Below, in pieces: positions 1 to 11,669 of a stretch of 64,000 nucleotides of DNA (positions are counted from its first letter, which is position 1; every line of letters starts with the position of its first letter). Position numbers and translations under genes: made by a program. Source of the DNA: Rhizoctonia solani (Eukaryota > Basidiomycota > Agaricomycetes > Cantharellales > Ceratobasidiaceae); NCBI RefSeq assembly GCF_016906535.1, contig NC_057381.1:186001-250000 (forward strand). Direction: 5' to 3'. The notes beneath the pieces were generated by a model. It did no database searches. It saw nothing but the letters and a program-made list of their open reading frames with translations, and was not told where the DNA came from.

Positions 1-1429
1 CAGAGGAAAGCATACCAACGTTGTAGTTCTCAGGCCAAATTATACTAGAAAAAGATGTCTATGACTGATATACTGATTTTCAAGATCTTATCACACCATA
101 GTGAAATAGATAATTTAGACATATGTGCCCCTTATTGACAATAGTAACTAGTGGAAATTAGGGTAATTCTATCTACTCTATCCAGATATGGGAGTGAAAG
201 TTACTACATTTAAAAACTGGCTGTGCTATAGGACATTTTATACCTTACTTCCTTATTGTGCTTGCAAATATACATGTCAATCTATGCAAACTAGGCTTAC
301 TATCATTTCTAAAAGTTGTGGTATTTTTTGTACCATATATTTATATGTAGGAGCAGTGCTTACAGAGCATAGGACAAGTACTAGGAATAAGCATGGAAGT
401 GCCAGCATTTAGTAATTACAAATAAGCACCAAAGGTTGGCAGGGTGCACCAATGCCAATATCTTGGTGGTAAATAGGTATATTAGCACAGGGACAATTAC
501 CACTATGTTGGCTATGCTGGCATCTTACCTCCTGAAAGCAGTTGTCTGATTCTGAGCCAAACTGATGGAGCAACTAATAATTTAAGTTTCTGGCACTTTC
601 TATGAGTTCCTAACATGCCCAAAGGCAATTCTTAGCATTCAGACTAATGGAATTTAGTCATAAATGTACTAGAACATTCTATAAATAACTCTAGGCCTCT
701 CTCACTGGAACTTATTGTCCTTAAATGGTCTTGGCAAGGTTCCTATGTATCAAATAGTTCAGAGGGTACCTCTCATGTAACTTCCCTTTTTGTACATCAC
801 ATATATAGATATTTGTGCTCCCTTTGGGGTATATAAAGCCCATGAGGGAGACTCTTGAATGCATCCCATCTTTCACCTACTTTCATCAACTTTTATCCCT
901 CTTGTATACTTAAAGACCATTAGATCTTCTCTTCTCTTAGTTCAGAGTGCTTTATTTTACTTTCTTAGCCTCTTTAGCTCACTTAGCTTAGCCTGTAGAG
1001 TATTGTGGCACATATGGCTTTCAGTAAGGTCCTAACAGACACTGGGTGGCTTGGAAAGGCTTTAGTATAACCCTGCACCACTTGAGTAATTCAGTGGGGA
1101 GAGTTTAAGGCATTGAAAGCAGCATATCCACTCTAGTTAAGCACAATATCAGTCAAACAAATTGCTGATAAATTCAGATAGATAACAGTAAGTGACTGAG
1201 ACTCATTACTATATTTCATGCTATAGGTATTGGTACCACCAACCACCTGCATCTGCAAGTATTTGCTAGATTACTTGTTACTTGTTGAGTGTAGGGCTCA
1301 CACTGATTTGTAATATTGTCTACCTTTATATAGCTGACTTCTTACCATTTATATCCATATATACTTAATCTACCCATTGCTTTACTATATTCTGTATATC
1401 ATTAGATAGTCCAAATGCCCTATTCTTTA
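1..1429. other. Non-coding stretch with a degenerate LTR-like remnant
   Basis: No convincing gene. A TATA-like run at 830-838 is followed by a 'gaatgcatcc' block, then by 'accaaccacctgca' near 1220-1250. The same order of blocks occurs in the 1.5-kb LTRs at 19089-21402 and 40942-42450, so this is probably a diverged LTR of that kind. Bases about 90-175 are also similar, in inverted orientation, to about 4660-4745. Confidence 0.35.
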
Positions 1430-1552
1430 ACAGTCATCATGCTATCATTTTACATGGTGTGGTGAGTGTGATTGTGTACATTGTATGCAACTCTGTGTGG
1501 GAGGGGTGGCAAGTGGTCATTTGAGTCCTACTTTATAATGGGTGGTATGATA
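1430..1552. repeat. Left piece of 83-bp tandem repeat array
   Basis: Contains the same blocks (tgtatgcaactctg, gtggtcat, ggtggtat) as the array right of the foldback element. The foldback insertion at 1553-3119 separates the two pieces. Confidence 0.6.
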
Positions 1553-3119
1553 CACTGAGCAGCAAAAGTATTGCAGGTCAGGAGAGGTCAAAAGTTTACC
1601 TCCATTGCTGAGCAGCCAATCAGTGAATCCCATCCAAATTATACTGACACATATGGCCATTGTAACACTATGCTTTAGCATAGAATCTTACAAATCCATC
1701 AAAAACTGAGCTCACAACCCCACTTTTGCTATAATGCAACCTGCAAAACTTTTGCTGATTGTGTTGAGCATCTTACAAATCTGCACATAACTGAGTATGC
1801 AGTTCAGTATAAGTTCTGGTTTTTTGTACACACATTCCCAGTCATATGGGCCATTGCTGGACAGAGTATCAGCTTGTTCCACCCATTAGGGACTGTGTAA
1901 CAGAACTGTCTTCTCAGGGCCAGTCAAAGAAACTCAAAATGCAGTTGCATTGCACTCAAGGAACTGTGTGGGCTGGAAATGCTTTGGGGTATCTCAGGTG
2001 ACTGCTGGTACCCAATGAGACAGTTTCCATGACCTTCCCATTCATGGGATGGGCAATGTAAGAGATTGCAGTGGGTTAGGCTGTAAGAGCTGAAAATTGA
2101 AATGCCACTCATAAGCTGGAATCCAAGCCAAATGACATAGAACTTCTAGCAGTAGTAGACATAGATCAGGGGAATGCTGAGATCAGTTATCTATGGCAGC
2201 AGTGAAGTGTACACAAAGATAGCATGCAGTATACACAGTGATTGCAGCCAATGGGTGGGGTCTCACATTGAACATGTTATAACTCTGTGATTGTCAATTG
2301 GAAGAGGTTGAAACTTATACAGTAGAAGGTTTCTCTGAGATAGACCTTATGATGGAAAATTGGCTGTTTCCTGATTGACAATCACAGAGTTATAACATGT
2401 TCAATGTGAGACCCCACCCATTGGCTGCAATCACTGTGTATACTGCATGCTATCTTTGTGTACACTTCACTGCTGCCATAGATAACTGATCTCAGCATTC
2501 CCCTGATCTATGTCTACTACTGCTAGAAGTTCTATGTCATTTGGCTTGGATTCCAGCTTATGAGTGGCATTTCAATTTTCAGCTCTTACAGCCTAACCCA
2601 CTGCAATCTCTTACATTGCCCATCCCATGAATGGGAAGGTCATGGAAACTGTCTCATTGGGTACCAGCAGTCACCTGAGATACCCCAAAGCATTTCCAGC
2701 CCACACAGTGCCTTGAGTGCAATGCAACTGCATTTTGAGTTTCTTTGACTGGCCCTGAGAAGACAGTTCTGTTACACAGTCCCTAATGGGTGGAACAAGC
2801 TGATACTCTGTCCAGCAATGGCCCATATGACTGGGAATGTGTGTACAAAAAACCAGAACTTATACTGAACTGCATACTCAGTTATGTGCAGATTTGTAAG
2901 ATGCTCAACACAATCAGCAAAAGTTTTGCAGGTTGCATTATAGCAAAAGTGGGGTTGTGAGCTCAGTTTTTGATGGATTTGTAAGATTCTATGCTAAAGC
3001 ATAGTGTTACAATGGCCATATGTGTCAGTATAATTTGGATGGGATTCACTGATTGGCTGCTCAGCAATGGAGGTAAACTTTTGACCTCTCCTGACCTGCA
3101 ATACTTTTGCTGCTCAGTG
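1553..3119. mobile_element. Foldback (palindromic) TA-flanked element, copy 1
   Basis: Perfectly symmetrical about 2336. The arms 1553-2298 and 2374-3119 (746 bp each) are near-identical reverse complements around a 75-bp loop. Both ends read CACTGAGCAGCAAAAGT and both flanks carry TA, as expected for a Tc1/mariner/pogo-type TA target duplication. The 62-aa ORFs in the two arms are mirror copies, differ by one residue and resemble no protein, so they are not coding. No transposase is present, so it is non-autonomous. Related copies lie at 17520-19088 and 43976-45511. Confidence 0.85.
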
Positions 3120-3365
3120 TAGCATACAATGCATGCAGCTCTGTATGGGTGGGATGGTAGGTGGTCATGTGACTCACCCTTACTTTGAGGCAGGTGATAT
3201 AGTTGCATACAATGTAGGCAGCTTTGTTTGTGAGGGATGATACTTGTAAGTTGATACCCTCTAGCTTATTGGTACATGGTACATTCTGTTACATTCTTTT
3301 ATCATGTTATTATGCTTTTATGTTCTTATTGCTGTTACATGGTGTGGTGGGAATGGTTGTGTACA

Positions 3366-3403
<38 letters not shown>

Positions 3404-4300
3404 TATACAGCTTTGGGTTGGCAGGGTGTATATAGTCATGTGACTTACCATAGTTCTACAGAGGGTGGTATGATAGCATACATTGTATGCAACTATGAGT
3501 AAGAGGGGTGGTAAGTGATTATGCAACTCACTCTAACCTAGAGGTGATTGGTATAGTTGCATGCACTGTACACAGTATTGAGTGAGGAGTGAAGCTTATA
3601 GTATGTTCACCCTGACTATGGAATATGTGCTAAATTATTTTAGGATTTTATTATGTTGTTACATTATCATGTTTATGTGGTGTGGTGGGTGTGGTAGGGT
3701 ACATTGTGTGCAACTTTGCCTGAGTAGAGTGGTGGGTGGTCATGTGACTCACCCTAACATGATTGTGGGTCATATAGTTGCATACCAAGTACGCAACTCT
3801 GCATGAGTAGAGTGGTAGGTGGTCATGTGACTCACCCTAACACAACTATGGGTGGTATGGTTGTGTACCAAGTATGCAACTCTGCATGAGTAGAGTGGTG
3901 GGTGGTCATGTGTCTCACCCTAACATGACTGTGGGTGGTATAGTTGCGTACTTGGTATGCAACTCTGCATGAGTAGAGTGGTAGGTGGTCATGTGACTCA
4001 CCCTAACACAACTATGGGTGGTATGGTTGTGTACCAAGTACACAACTCTGCATGAGTAGAGTGGTGGATGGTCACGTGATTCACCCTAACACATTGCATG
4101 CGGTATAGTTGCACACCAAGTACGCAACTATGCATGAGTGGAGTGGTGGGTGGTCATGTGATTCACCCTAACATTGGCCATGGTGCTATGCTTCTGCATG
4201 TTGTACGCAATTCTGTGTGGCATGGGTGGTCAGTTGTCACATGACTCACCCTAACTTGGGATGGTGGTATTGCTGTGCGTAAAGTATGCAACTTTTTGTA
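3120..4300. repeat. 83-bp period minisatellite array
   Basis: The block 'gcatgagtagagtgg' or a close variant recurs at about 3718, 3801, 3884, 3967, 4050, 4132 and 4215, an 82-83 bp period. Each unit also has 'ggtggtcatgtgactcaccc' and a variable 'gttg(c/t)gtaccaagtatgcaac' block. Units become more diverged towards the left (3120-3660). Small ORFs here come from the repeat. Confidence 0.85.
3367..3402. repeat. (GTT)12 microsatellite
   Basis: Twelve uninterrupted GTT units inside the minisatellite region. Confidence 0.95.
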
Positions 4301-5647
4301 GGAGGGCTGACGCTTTCCCTATAATCCACCCTAACACCATATGTGGGTTGTGGGTTGGGTTGTGTCCACCTGGTCCCCACCCTGTGCCATATCACAGTTC
4401 ACCCTGCAGTGTAGCTTGGGTCACCCTGCAGTATAGCTTGGTTCACCCTACACCAACCTACTACTTTGTAATAATCTGTCAAAGGTTCTTAGCCCTGCTA
4501 TCTTTATAGCACAGTGCACTTTACTATAATTGGTCTTGTCCACCCTCTATCTGGCAATTGCCTTTGAGCATTGTTAGATCCCACTTGCTGATAAGTCCTA
4601 TATTAGGCAATAGCTTGTTGGGTTACCTCTCTGGTAGTTGTTGGCTCTGACACATACTTGGATAGAGCAAGTATGATTACTGTAATTTGCACTATTCACT
4701 ATTGGCAATTAGGGGTGCATATGTCTAAATTATCCATTTCATAACATCACAGTCCTGCACAAGCTGCTGCAACATGGCTCCCTTTCACCCTTCTGTCAAC
4801 TCCCTTGCTTGCAGGTCCTAACTCTGACAACAGGGATTGGGGAATATGACAATCCTCCAGAAAATATGCTGTAGTAAACAGACCACCCTTTAGCTTGGCT
4901 CAAATTTCTGGCAGTACAACAGCTTTCTCTTGGTGCCCCTCCTGAATACATCAAGGCCTTACCTACATTGGCCAACAAGTTACAAGAACTCACTATTTCT
5001 AGCCCAGATACATTTTTTATTGGTAGTGATCCAGAGCAGTACTCTGGTGACAACAAAGAAGCATACTGTGCAGCACTAGAGATTATTCTCACAATTGGCC
5101 TGAACACAATGCATTTGAACCTCCCACTTGGATACTGGTTGCATGCCTTTGTTGAGCACCTTGCCATGTTCAATCAATTGGTAACAATGGAACTGGCCAA
5201 CTGTTGTCTGGACCTGGAGTTGATGGACCATGCAAGAGGAAGGGTGGAGAGATGTACATGGGTTTATGGCAGTGGTGTTTGCACGTGATGTAATGTAAGG
5301 GAAGCGCAGTGTTAATTCATTGTTCTTGATTATATGTGCTGCCCCTCATGTGGCAATTCTTTTTCTTCTTCTTTTTTTAATAAATGCCCACATACATAGA
5401 AAGCATGAGAGCTACATGTCAATTAAGGCAAACTGCTTGTAGAAGCCAAACCACAGAAATCTACAAGGAAAAACACAGAGAGGGAACCATGTAGACAATA
5501 CACACAAAGCACATAGAGACATGTGGCATGGGCAGAAAGAAGGAGCTGGCAAACCAACATACAGGTGCCTTAAAGGCTAACTTGAGTAGAGGCCATAAGT
5601 GTGGGGATGGGGCAGCCATGGTGGCAAATCTAGTCACAATTTGTGAA
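4301..5647 (+). other. Mostly non-coding; one unrecognised ORF remnant at about 4968-5288
   Basis: The plus-strand ORF at 4968-5288 (about 106 codons, opening ANKLQEL) is acidic with hydrophobic helices, and its frame stays open a little upstream (from about 4930), so it could be the end of an older gene. An AATAAA at 5379-5384 lies downstream. I recognise no family. The rest has no gene I can support. Confidence 0.25.
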
Positions 5648-5706
5648 AGTAAATTTAGTGCATTTTGTTGAAGTGGGCAACTTCTGAAAAATGCACTAAA
5701 TTTACT
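5648..5706. repeat. 59-bp perfect hairpin
   Basis: A 19-bp perfect stem (5648-5666 with 5688-5706) encloses a second small hairpin (GAAGT 5670-5674 with ACTTC 5680-5684). It lies in AT-rich non-coding DNA. It may be a tiny foldback element or a small-RNA source; function unknown. Confidence 0.7.
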
Positions 5707-6470
5707 TCATTTCTCATTTTCTCCTCTCACACACTATATCTAGCTTTGAAACTCCACTATACGGGTAATCAAACCCCCTCTTTCCATTTATGGTAGTCTT
5801 GACTTCCAAAAATGGAAGGTGCATGCTCTGTTTGGCTATTAGTACACAAATTTCATTGATGTTTTCAAATTGCCATGATATGTATATGGATCGACGCAGA
5901 ATCACGTGGTTTATTAGTGGAATTTCATTTTCACAGTCGCTTAGCTAATAGATCCGTGCGCATAACGGCAGTTTTATGCAAAATATTGAAGACATGAATT
6001 CTAACAAATGATTTCAAATTGGCTTAGTAGGTGTGTGGATCAATGCGGAATCACGTGGTTTAATAGTGAAATTCTGTTTTCAGGGCAGGTTATCTATCAG
6101 GTTTGGGCGGAAAAATGCGATTTGATTTAAGGTTCTGCTCAAACCCCCCTTGAGCCAGACCCCTATAGTAGGTGATGCCACAACCTTTGGCCAGGGCTAG
6201 CTTCATTTCCTTTTCAGGTTGCACTCCTGAGTTGCTTCCCTCTGCACAATCTCAGCAAGCATGTGTTGAGTATCAGTTCATTTTCACACCTGGAGGGGAC
6301 AAATATTGGAGCAGCCTTGAGAGTATGACAATTGTATGTTTGTTTAATTTGTCTGGTCATGGTGCTACTACATCAGGGTTTCTTTGTTCTAGTGGGTTCT
6401 TAAGGTTCTTGTCCCTTACATCAAGCATGAACAAAAGCACTTGGGACTGCCTCACACACAACAGGCAATC
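5707..6470. other. Intergenic DNA with an imperfect direct repeat
   Basis: Two copies of a roughly 45-bp block containing 'gaatcacgtggttta' lie near 5888-5930 and 6038-6080. The rest holds only short ORFs without recognisable features. Confidence 0.4.
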
Positions 6471-6925
6471 TGTCACAACCAAGAATGAAATGATTGCTGT
6501 GAGATATTTGAGACAATTCACACAGATGAGAGAGTGGAAAATTGACAAGGTGAATTGTTCTTGGGGTGTCCAAGCCAATTCACAGTCTTCTTTTATAACA
6601 AAGTGAAAAGGGGTAGATACAAGGAGAAGGGATGGTGTCCGGACCGCACAACTTGGAAGCAAGATAGAGCATATGGCTCAGAAGCTCTACACATTGAACT
6701 GGGCTAGTGCGCAGCAAGATAAGCGAGATAGAAGCACTTAGAGTGGAATAAGTCCAGACTAAGTGCAAGAAGGGAACAAGGAAGAGGGAAGAACATAAAC
6801 AGGGAAGATAGGAACTATGCAAACAGATGAGATAGATACAGATGAGTTCCCCAGAGAAATACACTGGGGGGAGGAAAGAAGTGACAGTCAACACATAATC
6901 ATGTCAGGAGGTAAGGCTCATGACA
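6471..6925 (-). mobile_element. Family B LTR, copy 1 (3' LTR in minus orientation)
   Basis: 455 bp from TGTCACAACC to CTCATGACA on the plus strand. Just inside it (6926-6940) is a polypurine tract when read on the minus strand (gaggggggcaa), so this is the 3' LTR of a minus-strand element. Copies 2 and 3 have exactly the same length. Confidence 0.8.
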
Positions 6926-6967
6926 TTGCCCCCCCTCAAAAGCCCTTAGGCAGTGACAAAGGGCTGC

Positions 6968-7615
6968 TTACATCCATTCAGAACAATCAATGGCAAGTAA
7001 CTCCTCAAAATTAAACAGTTCCTCATTCTCCCTGCCTTCAAATGTTTCCACATTCCTTCTTATCTCCTCATTGCCCCATCCTAGGTAGCTCTGAGGTTCC
7101 TGTTGTGTTTCTCTCACTGGAGACGAGTATCCTGGGGTCCAGCGAGTGTCTAGCGTGCTGGAGAACAGGGGGAAGGGCAAGGGTGCTGGTGCATGCGCCT
7201 CTGTTGGCCTGGGAGTGTCTGGGCGTGCTGGAGGGGTCACTGGTATTGCTGGCCTGCTTGTGTAGGCCGGTGGGTCTGCTGGGTAGAGCAGAATGAGGTT
7301 CTGCATTGCCTGAGTTAGCTCTCTTGCAGATGGAGGTGTGGAGACTGTGGGGGGTGGCATAGCAAACCCATGGCGATGCCATTATGCCAGATCCCTGAAA
7401 GCACCTGGATGGGAGGCAATGAAGTGCCACCAGTGGTATACTTGCTTCCCATACAGTGTATCTGGTCCTTCTTCTCCCCTGGGGTCAAGTCAATAGAGGA
7501 ATCCCCACTTGGGGTGCTTGTACACGTTGCGCTTGAAGAACCTGACCTTGTTGCGACTGCTGGCGCTCATCAGAGTGTGAATGATGTTGGCAGAGCTGAC
7601 TAGGTGTGCTCTCAT
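6968..7615 (-). pseudogene. Accessory ORF between pol and 3' LTR of family B (broken)
   Basis: One frame runs from ATG at 7615 to a stop at 6968, 215 codons, broken by two in-frame stops. The first (7490-7492) is TGA after GFLY; the second is a TAA before WHRHGF. Both can arise from Arg/Gln codons by C-to-T change. The N-terminal third is basic (SSRNKVRFFKRNVYKHPKW), the middle is Trp/His-rich and the C-terminal half is Pro-rich and low-complexity. It resembles none of gag, protease, RT, integrase or chromodomain. It lies just upstream of the polypurine tract and 3' LTR, where some gypsy elements carry an extra ORF. Function unknown. Confidence 0.5.
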
Positions 7616-7623
7616 CTCCTCTG

Positions 7624-8078
7624 TGTCATGAGCCTTACCTCCTGACATGATTATGTGTTGCCTGTCACTTCTTTCCTCCCCCCAGCGTATTTCTCTGGGG
7701 AACTCATCTGTATCTATCTCATCTGTTTGCATAGTTCCTATCTTCCCTGTTTATGTTCTTCCCTCTTCTTTGTTCCCTTTTTGCACTTAGTCCGGACTTA
7801 TTCCACTCTAAGTGCTTCTATCTCGCTTATCTTGCTGCGCACTAGCCCAGTTCAATGTGTAGAGCTTCTGAGCCATATGCTCTATCTTGCTTCCAAGTTG
7901 TGCGGCCCAGACACCGTCCCTTCTCCTTGTATCTACCCCTTTTCACTTTGTTATAAAAGAAGACTGTGAATTGGCTTGGACACCCCAAGAACAATTCACC
8001 TTGTCAATTTTCCACTCTCTCATCTATGTGAATTGTCTCAAATATCTCCCAGCAGTCATTTCATTCTTGGTTGTGACA
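7624..8078 (+). mobile_element. Family B LTR, copy 2
   Basis: 455 bp, TGTCATGAGCC to GGTTGTGACA, inverted relative to copies 1 and 3. It is followed by 'ttttgaattg', the primer-site side of a 5' LTR, and then by gag. It is preceded by CTCTG (7619-7623), whose reverse complement CAGAG precedes copy 3 (11665-11669). Confidence 0.8.
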
Positions 8079-8596
8079 TTTTGAATTGTTCTTTCCTGGC
8101 TGTAGCCAATCTATCAACCTGGACATCACTCAGGTCCTCATCCCCACCTTTGCTTCTTACAGTTCTCCTTTCCCTTGCCACGGAGCGCACTGGGTTATTG
8201 CACATTGCCAACTAGGCTATCCTCACATTGATTCAGAAAAACCTGAGCTCTTTTACCTCAATACACCCCTCAGATTGCATGTAATTTGCATCAGATGCTA
8301 TGGCAGACACCAGATCACGCAAATCATCAATGGCCTCACTTGCATCAAGGCAGGCATCCCCTCTTATCACTCCAGCCACACTAGAAGGACCTTCCAATGC
8401 ACCTAAAAGTCGCACAAGAGTTGAACTCCGTCCAGATATCCTCTAGCAGCAAGAGGATGCTACAAAACTCAATCACCTGCACAGATATCTCATAGGCAAC
8501 GATGCCAGCAGCAGATCTCAACCCCCAGCACTCCACAGACTACTGGAAAAGAACACAGGGCATCTTATCAGCCATCTGGACGCTTGGAAACAAACC

Positions 8597-9952
8597 ATGT
8601 TGCAGGATGTGACACAAGCAGTAGAGAGCGCAATTCAGCGCCTGCTGACTGTCCCCAGCAACACAGATCCACACACACCTCCTAGAAGAGTCTTCACAGT
8701 CATAGACAACACCCCGGATTTCTTTATTAATTTCTATGGACCACCACCAAGGCCCCTTCTGGCTCAGGCAGCTCAGGCAACAAGGACTTGTTAGTCCCTA
8801 TCAAGGATGAACCTGACCCAAAAGGAAAAAGGGTCAAACTGGAGTCACCAGAACCACCTAAAGCAACCCCAAACACCTCCTGGGCAATCCCACACACTCA
8901 GGAACATCTTGACCCCAACCCAGAGCAGCTCTTCAACAGGCCAACACCTGTAGATCTCCCAAGCACATCTCAAGCAGCAACAAGTAGTCCCCTAAGCAAA
9001 GGATATCTATCAGCGCAACCAGGAGAAACAGATGAAGAAAAGGAGGCAAGAACGCTACACAACATTGCTACCATCATGGGCAGAGCCTTATCTGTCCCAC
9101 TTCAGAGCACCTTCAGGGGACTGTCCCAAACTCCTGGCCCAGCCCAAGTCAAATCAAAAATCCCTGCTCCTGAGAAGTACAATGGAAAGAAGGGCCCTGC
9201 AGCCAAATCATTTATCCTGGATTGCCAAACCTACTTCCTTAGCAATGCTTCCTCATTTCCTTCTGATCACAGTCAAATCTCCTTTCTTCTCATGAACCTA
9301 AAGGATGGACAACCCAAGAAGTAGGGACAGATCTATTTAGAGAAGCTGCTGAATGGGGATGACAAGCCAACCTTGGAATTCTGGAATACATTTGAAGCAG
9401 CATTCTTGCGCAACTGGAGCAATCCAGCAGTGGCACAAATTGCAGAACAACACCTGCGCAAACTCAAGCAGCTGAAATCAGCAAGCAATTATGCCACAGA
9501 GTTTAGAATCATAGCCAGCCAACTGGAATGTTTACACCCCGCCCCCATTGCCTCCTTCCACCAGGGACTCAAGGCAGAACTCAGAAGCAAGCTAATTGAA
9601 TACACCCTGCACAAGAACATCACTGCACTGGACAAGTTTATCTCCACTGCCTGTCTAACTAATTGATGACACGCTGTTTGAAGCGCACAAGGAGCTAAGA
9701 AAAGATAGCAACAGCAGCACTAGCTCACCACAACGCCCTGCTCAAGGGCGCTCAAGCAATTTGGTTTCCAAGAAGGTTCAGGAAGCAAGAGGAAGCGCTG
9801 GAGAATGTTCCAAGTGTGGGGAGAAGTCTCACAAATGGGAGGACTGCAAAAATGGATAGCGCCTGAAAACAATAGAACGCTCTAAGCCTGAATCAGAAAA
9901 GGCTGCAGAAGTAGAAGAGCTGGAATTGCTTCCCCAAGCGGGAAAAGTCTAA
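8597..9952 (+). pseudogene. gag: Family B Gag (decayed)
   Basis: Coding similarity runs through three frames. A coiled-coil-like N-terminal piece starts near 8597 (MLQDVTQAVESAIQRLL). A Pro/Thr-rich linker follows. The capsid-like part (8788-9666) contains a stop at 9322-9324 where a Trp is expected (KK*GQIYLEKLL). A zinc knuckle lies near 9808-9855 (C-X2-C-X4-H-X4-C, reading CSKCGEKSHKWEDC). The frame ends at TAA 9950-9952, directly after GGGAAAA (9940-9946), which is in the correct phase for -1 frameshifting into pol. Frameshifts and stops make it non-functional. Confidence 0.75.
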
Positions 9953-11533
9953 GGAAGTCTTGCCCTGTGTCTAGGCTTCCTGAATCTCCCCCAATTTCTA
10001 TAGAACCTATGTTTTGTGCAGCCCTGCAACCCAATAAATCACCACTGCTCAATCAGACCCTAAATCCATGCCCCACAGCATTGCACAAAAGTTCAAGGAC
10101 TATACAATTCAGGAGGGTCTACTTTTGTATCAAGGAAGAATAGTTGCGCCAGATGAACCTGAGATCAGACAGCAGCTCTTATCTCACTTCCATGATTCCC
10201 CTGTTTCTGGTCACCAAGGAAGAGCACAAACTCTGGAGTTAACCAGTCGTCACTACTACTGGCCAGCAATGAAATTCCAAGTCAATTGCTATGTGGAGCC
10301 TTGTGAAATCTGCCAAAGAAGCAAGGGCCATGTACACAACTATGCTCTCAACCCGCTTTCTGTGTCCCTGCAGCCCCCTGGGAAGACATCTCACATGATT
10401 TCATTGTCAAGTTTCCCAAGTGTAAGGGATATGACCGCATCCTGGTGGTTGTAGACCGCTTCTCAAAGATGATGCACCTGATTCCCTGCAAAGAAACTGC
10501 TACTGCTGAGGATGTAGCTCAGATGTTCTTGGAGCATGTCTGGAAGCTACATGGGACTCCCAAGCGCACTGTGTCAGACAGAGGGACTACATTCAACTCC
10601 AAGTTCCTCAAGGCACTCTACAAATCTCTGCAAATCATTCCTAGTTTCTCTACTGCTTATCACCCACAATCTGATGGGCAACCTGAAATCAAGAACCAAT
10701 GGCTATAGGCTTACCTACATCCCTTCATTAATCATAGACAGTCTGATTGGGTTAATTGGCTCCCATTGGCTGAATTTGCTCATAACAATGCCAGAAGCAA
10801 AGCAACAGGGAAATTGCCTTTTGAGATTGTGTATGGCTGTTCTCCTGTCATTTCACTGCTCCTGGAACCCACTGGATTGCCTATTGCTGATGATAGAGCC
10901 AAGCAACTAGCTGAGACTATTCAGGAAGTACAGGCATCAATCAAATGGGCTCAGGAGCGCTACAAACAGGCAGACAAAGGGAAACCACCTCCTGAGTTTC
11001 AACCAGGAGACAAAGTTTGGCTTCTGGCTTCCAATATCATGTTGCAGCGCCCCAACAAAAAGCTAGACCATAAGCAGTATGGCCTTTTCCCTGTCATGGA
11101 AAGAGTGGGCTCTCACGCCTATTGCCTGGCTCTCCCTGAGAACATGAAGATCCATGATGTGTTCCATGTCAGCTTATTGTCTGCTTTCAAACAAGACACA
11201 CAGTTTGATTGCACATTCATTCCTCCGCCGCCTGTAATCACAACAGAAGGAGAAGAAGAGTACAAAGTAGACAAATTTGTAGATTGGGCAGCAGAAGACA
11301 GAATCTGGAAGTACAGGGTCAAATGGAAGGGATATGCGCCCCATGAGGACACATGGGAACCAGCCAAAGATCCACAGCATTGCAAGGATGAATTGCGCAA
11401 CTTCTTTGCTAATTATCCGGATGCCCTGGCTGCCAACAACCCCATGCCTGCAAATGCGTGCAAAGTTAAAAGAGGCAAGATGGTCAAACAACTCAGCAAG
11501 TCAAAAAAAACTGCCCGCTTTGTCACTTTATAA
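9953..11533 (+). pseudogene. pol: Family B pol, internally deleted: integrase and chromodomain only
   Basis: After about 110 bp of pol start, sequence jumps to the integrase zinc-binding region near 10068 (H-H...C-C: HFHDSPVSGH...CEIC). Protease, RT and RNase H are missing (about 2 kb deleted). The integrase core follows in a shifted frame from about 10365: first Asp in EDISHDFI, second in VSDRGTTF, Glu near GQPEIKNQ, then a TAG at about 10706. The last frame (10766-11533, 255 codons) carries the integrase C-terminus and a chromodomain (EEEYKVDKFVDW...VKWKGYAPHEDTWEP). Chromodomains target such elements to heterochromatin. Its orientation is probably inverted relative to the outer LTRs. Confidence 0.8.
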
Positions 11534-11669
11534 GCTCTCACTGCCAAAACTTGCCCTGCTAACTTCTTGCACTCCCCACTATCCCAGCATGCCCATTTTC
11601 AGCTCCATCAATGCCTTGGCCTACAATCCTTGCCTCAACATTGATTGCTACATCATGAACGGCCCAGAG

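Noticed and set aside
1924..2748. Mirror 62-aa ORFs in foldback copy 1 (and 90-aa ORFs in copy 2)
   Set aside because: They are identical only because the element is a palindrome; no protein-like composition or start context.
3335..3526. Poly-Gln ORF over the GTT repeat
   Set aside because: Product of the microsatellite read on the other strand.
6172..6894. Overlapping 100-144 aa ORFs in and beside LTR copy 1 (also 7655-8084 and 11559-12093)
   Set aside because: They recur with every LTR copy and on both strands; no domain features.
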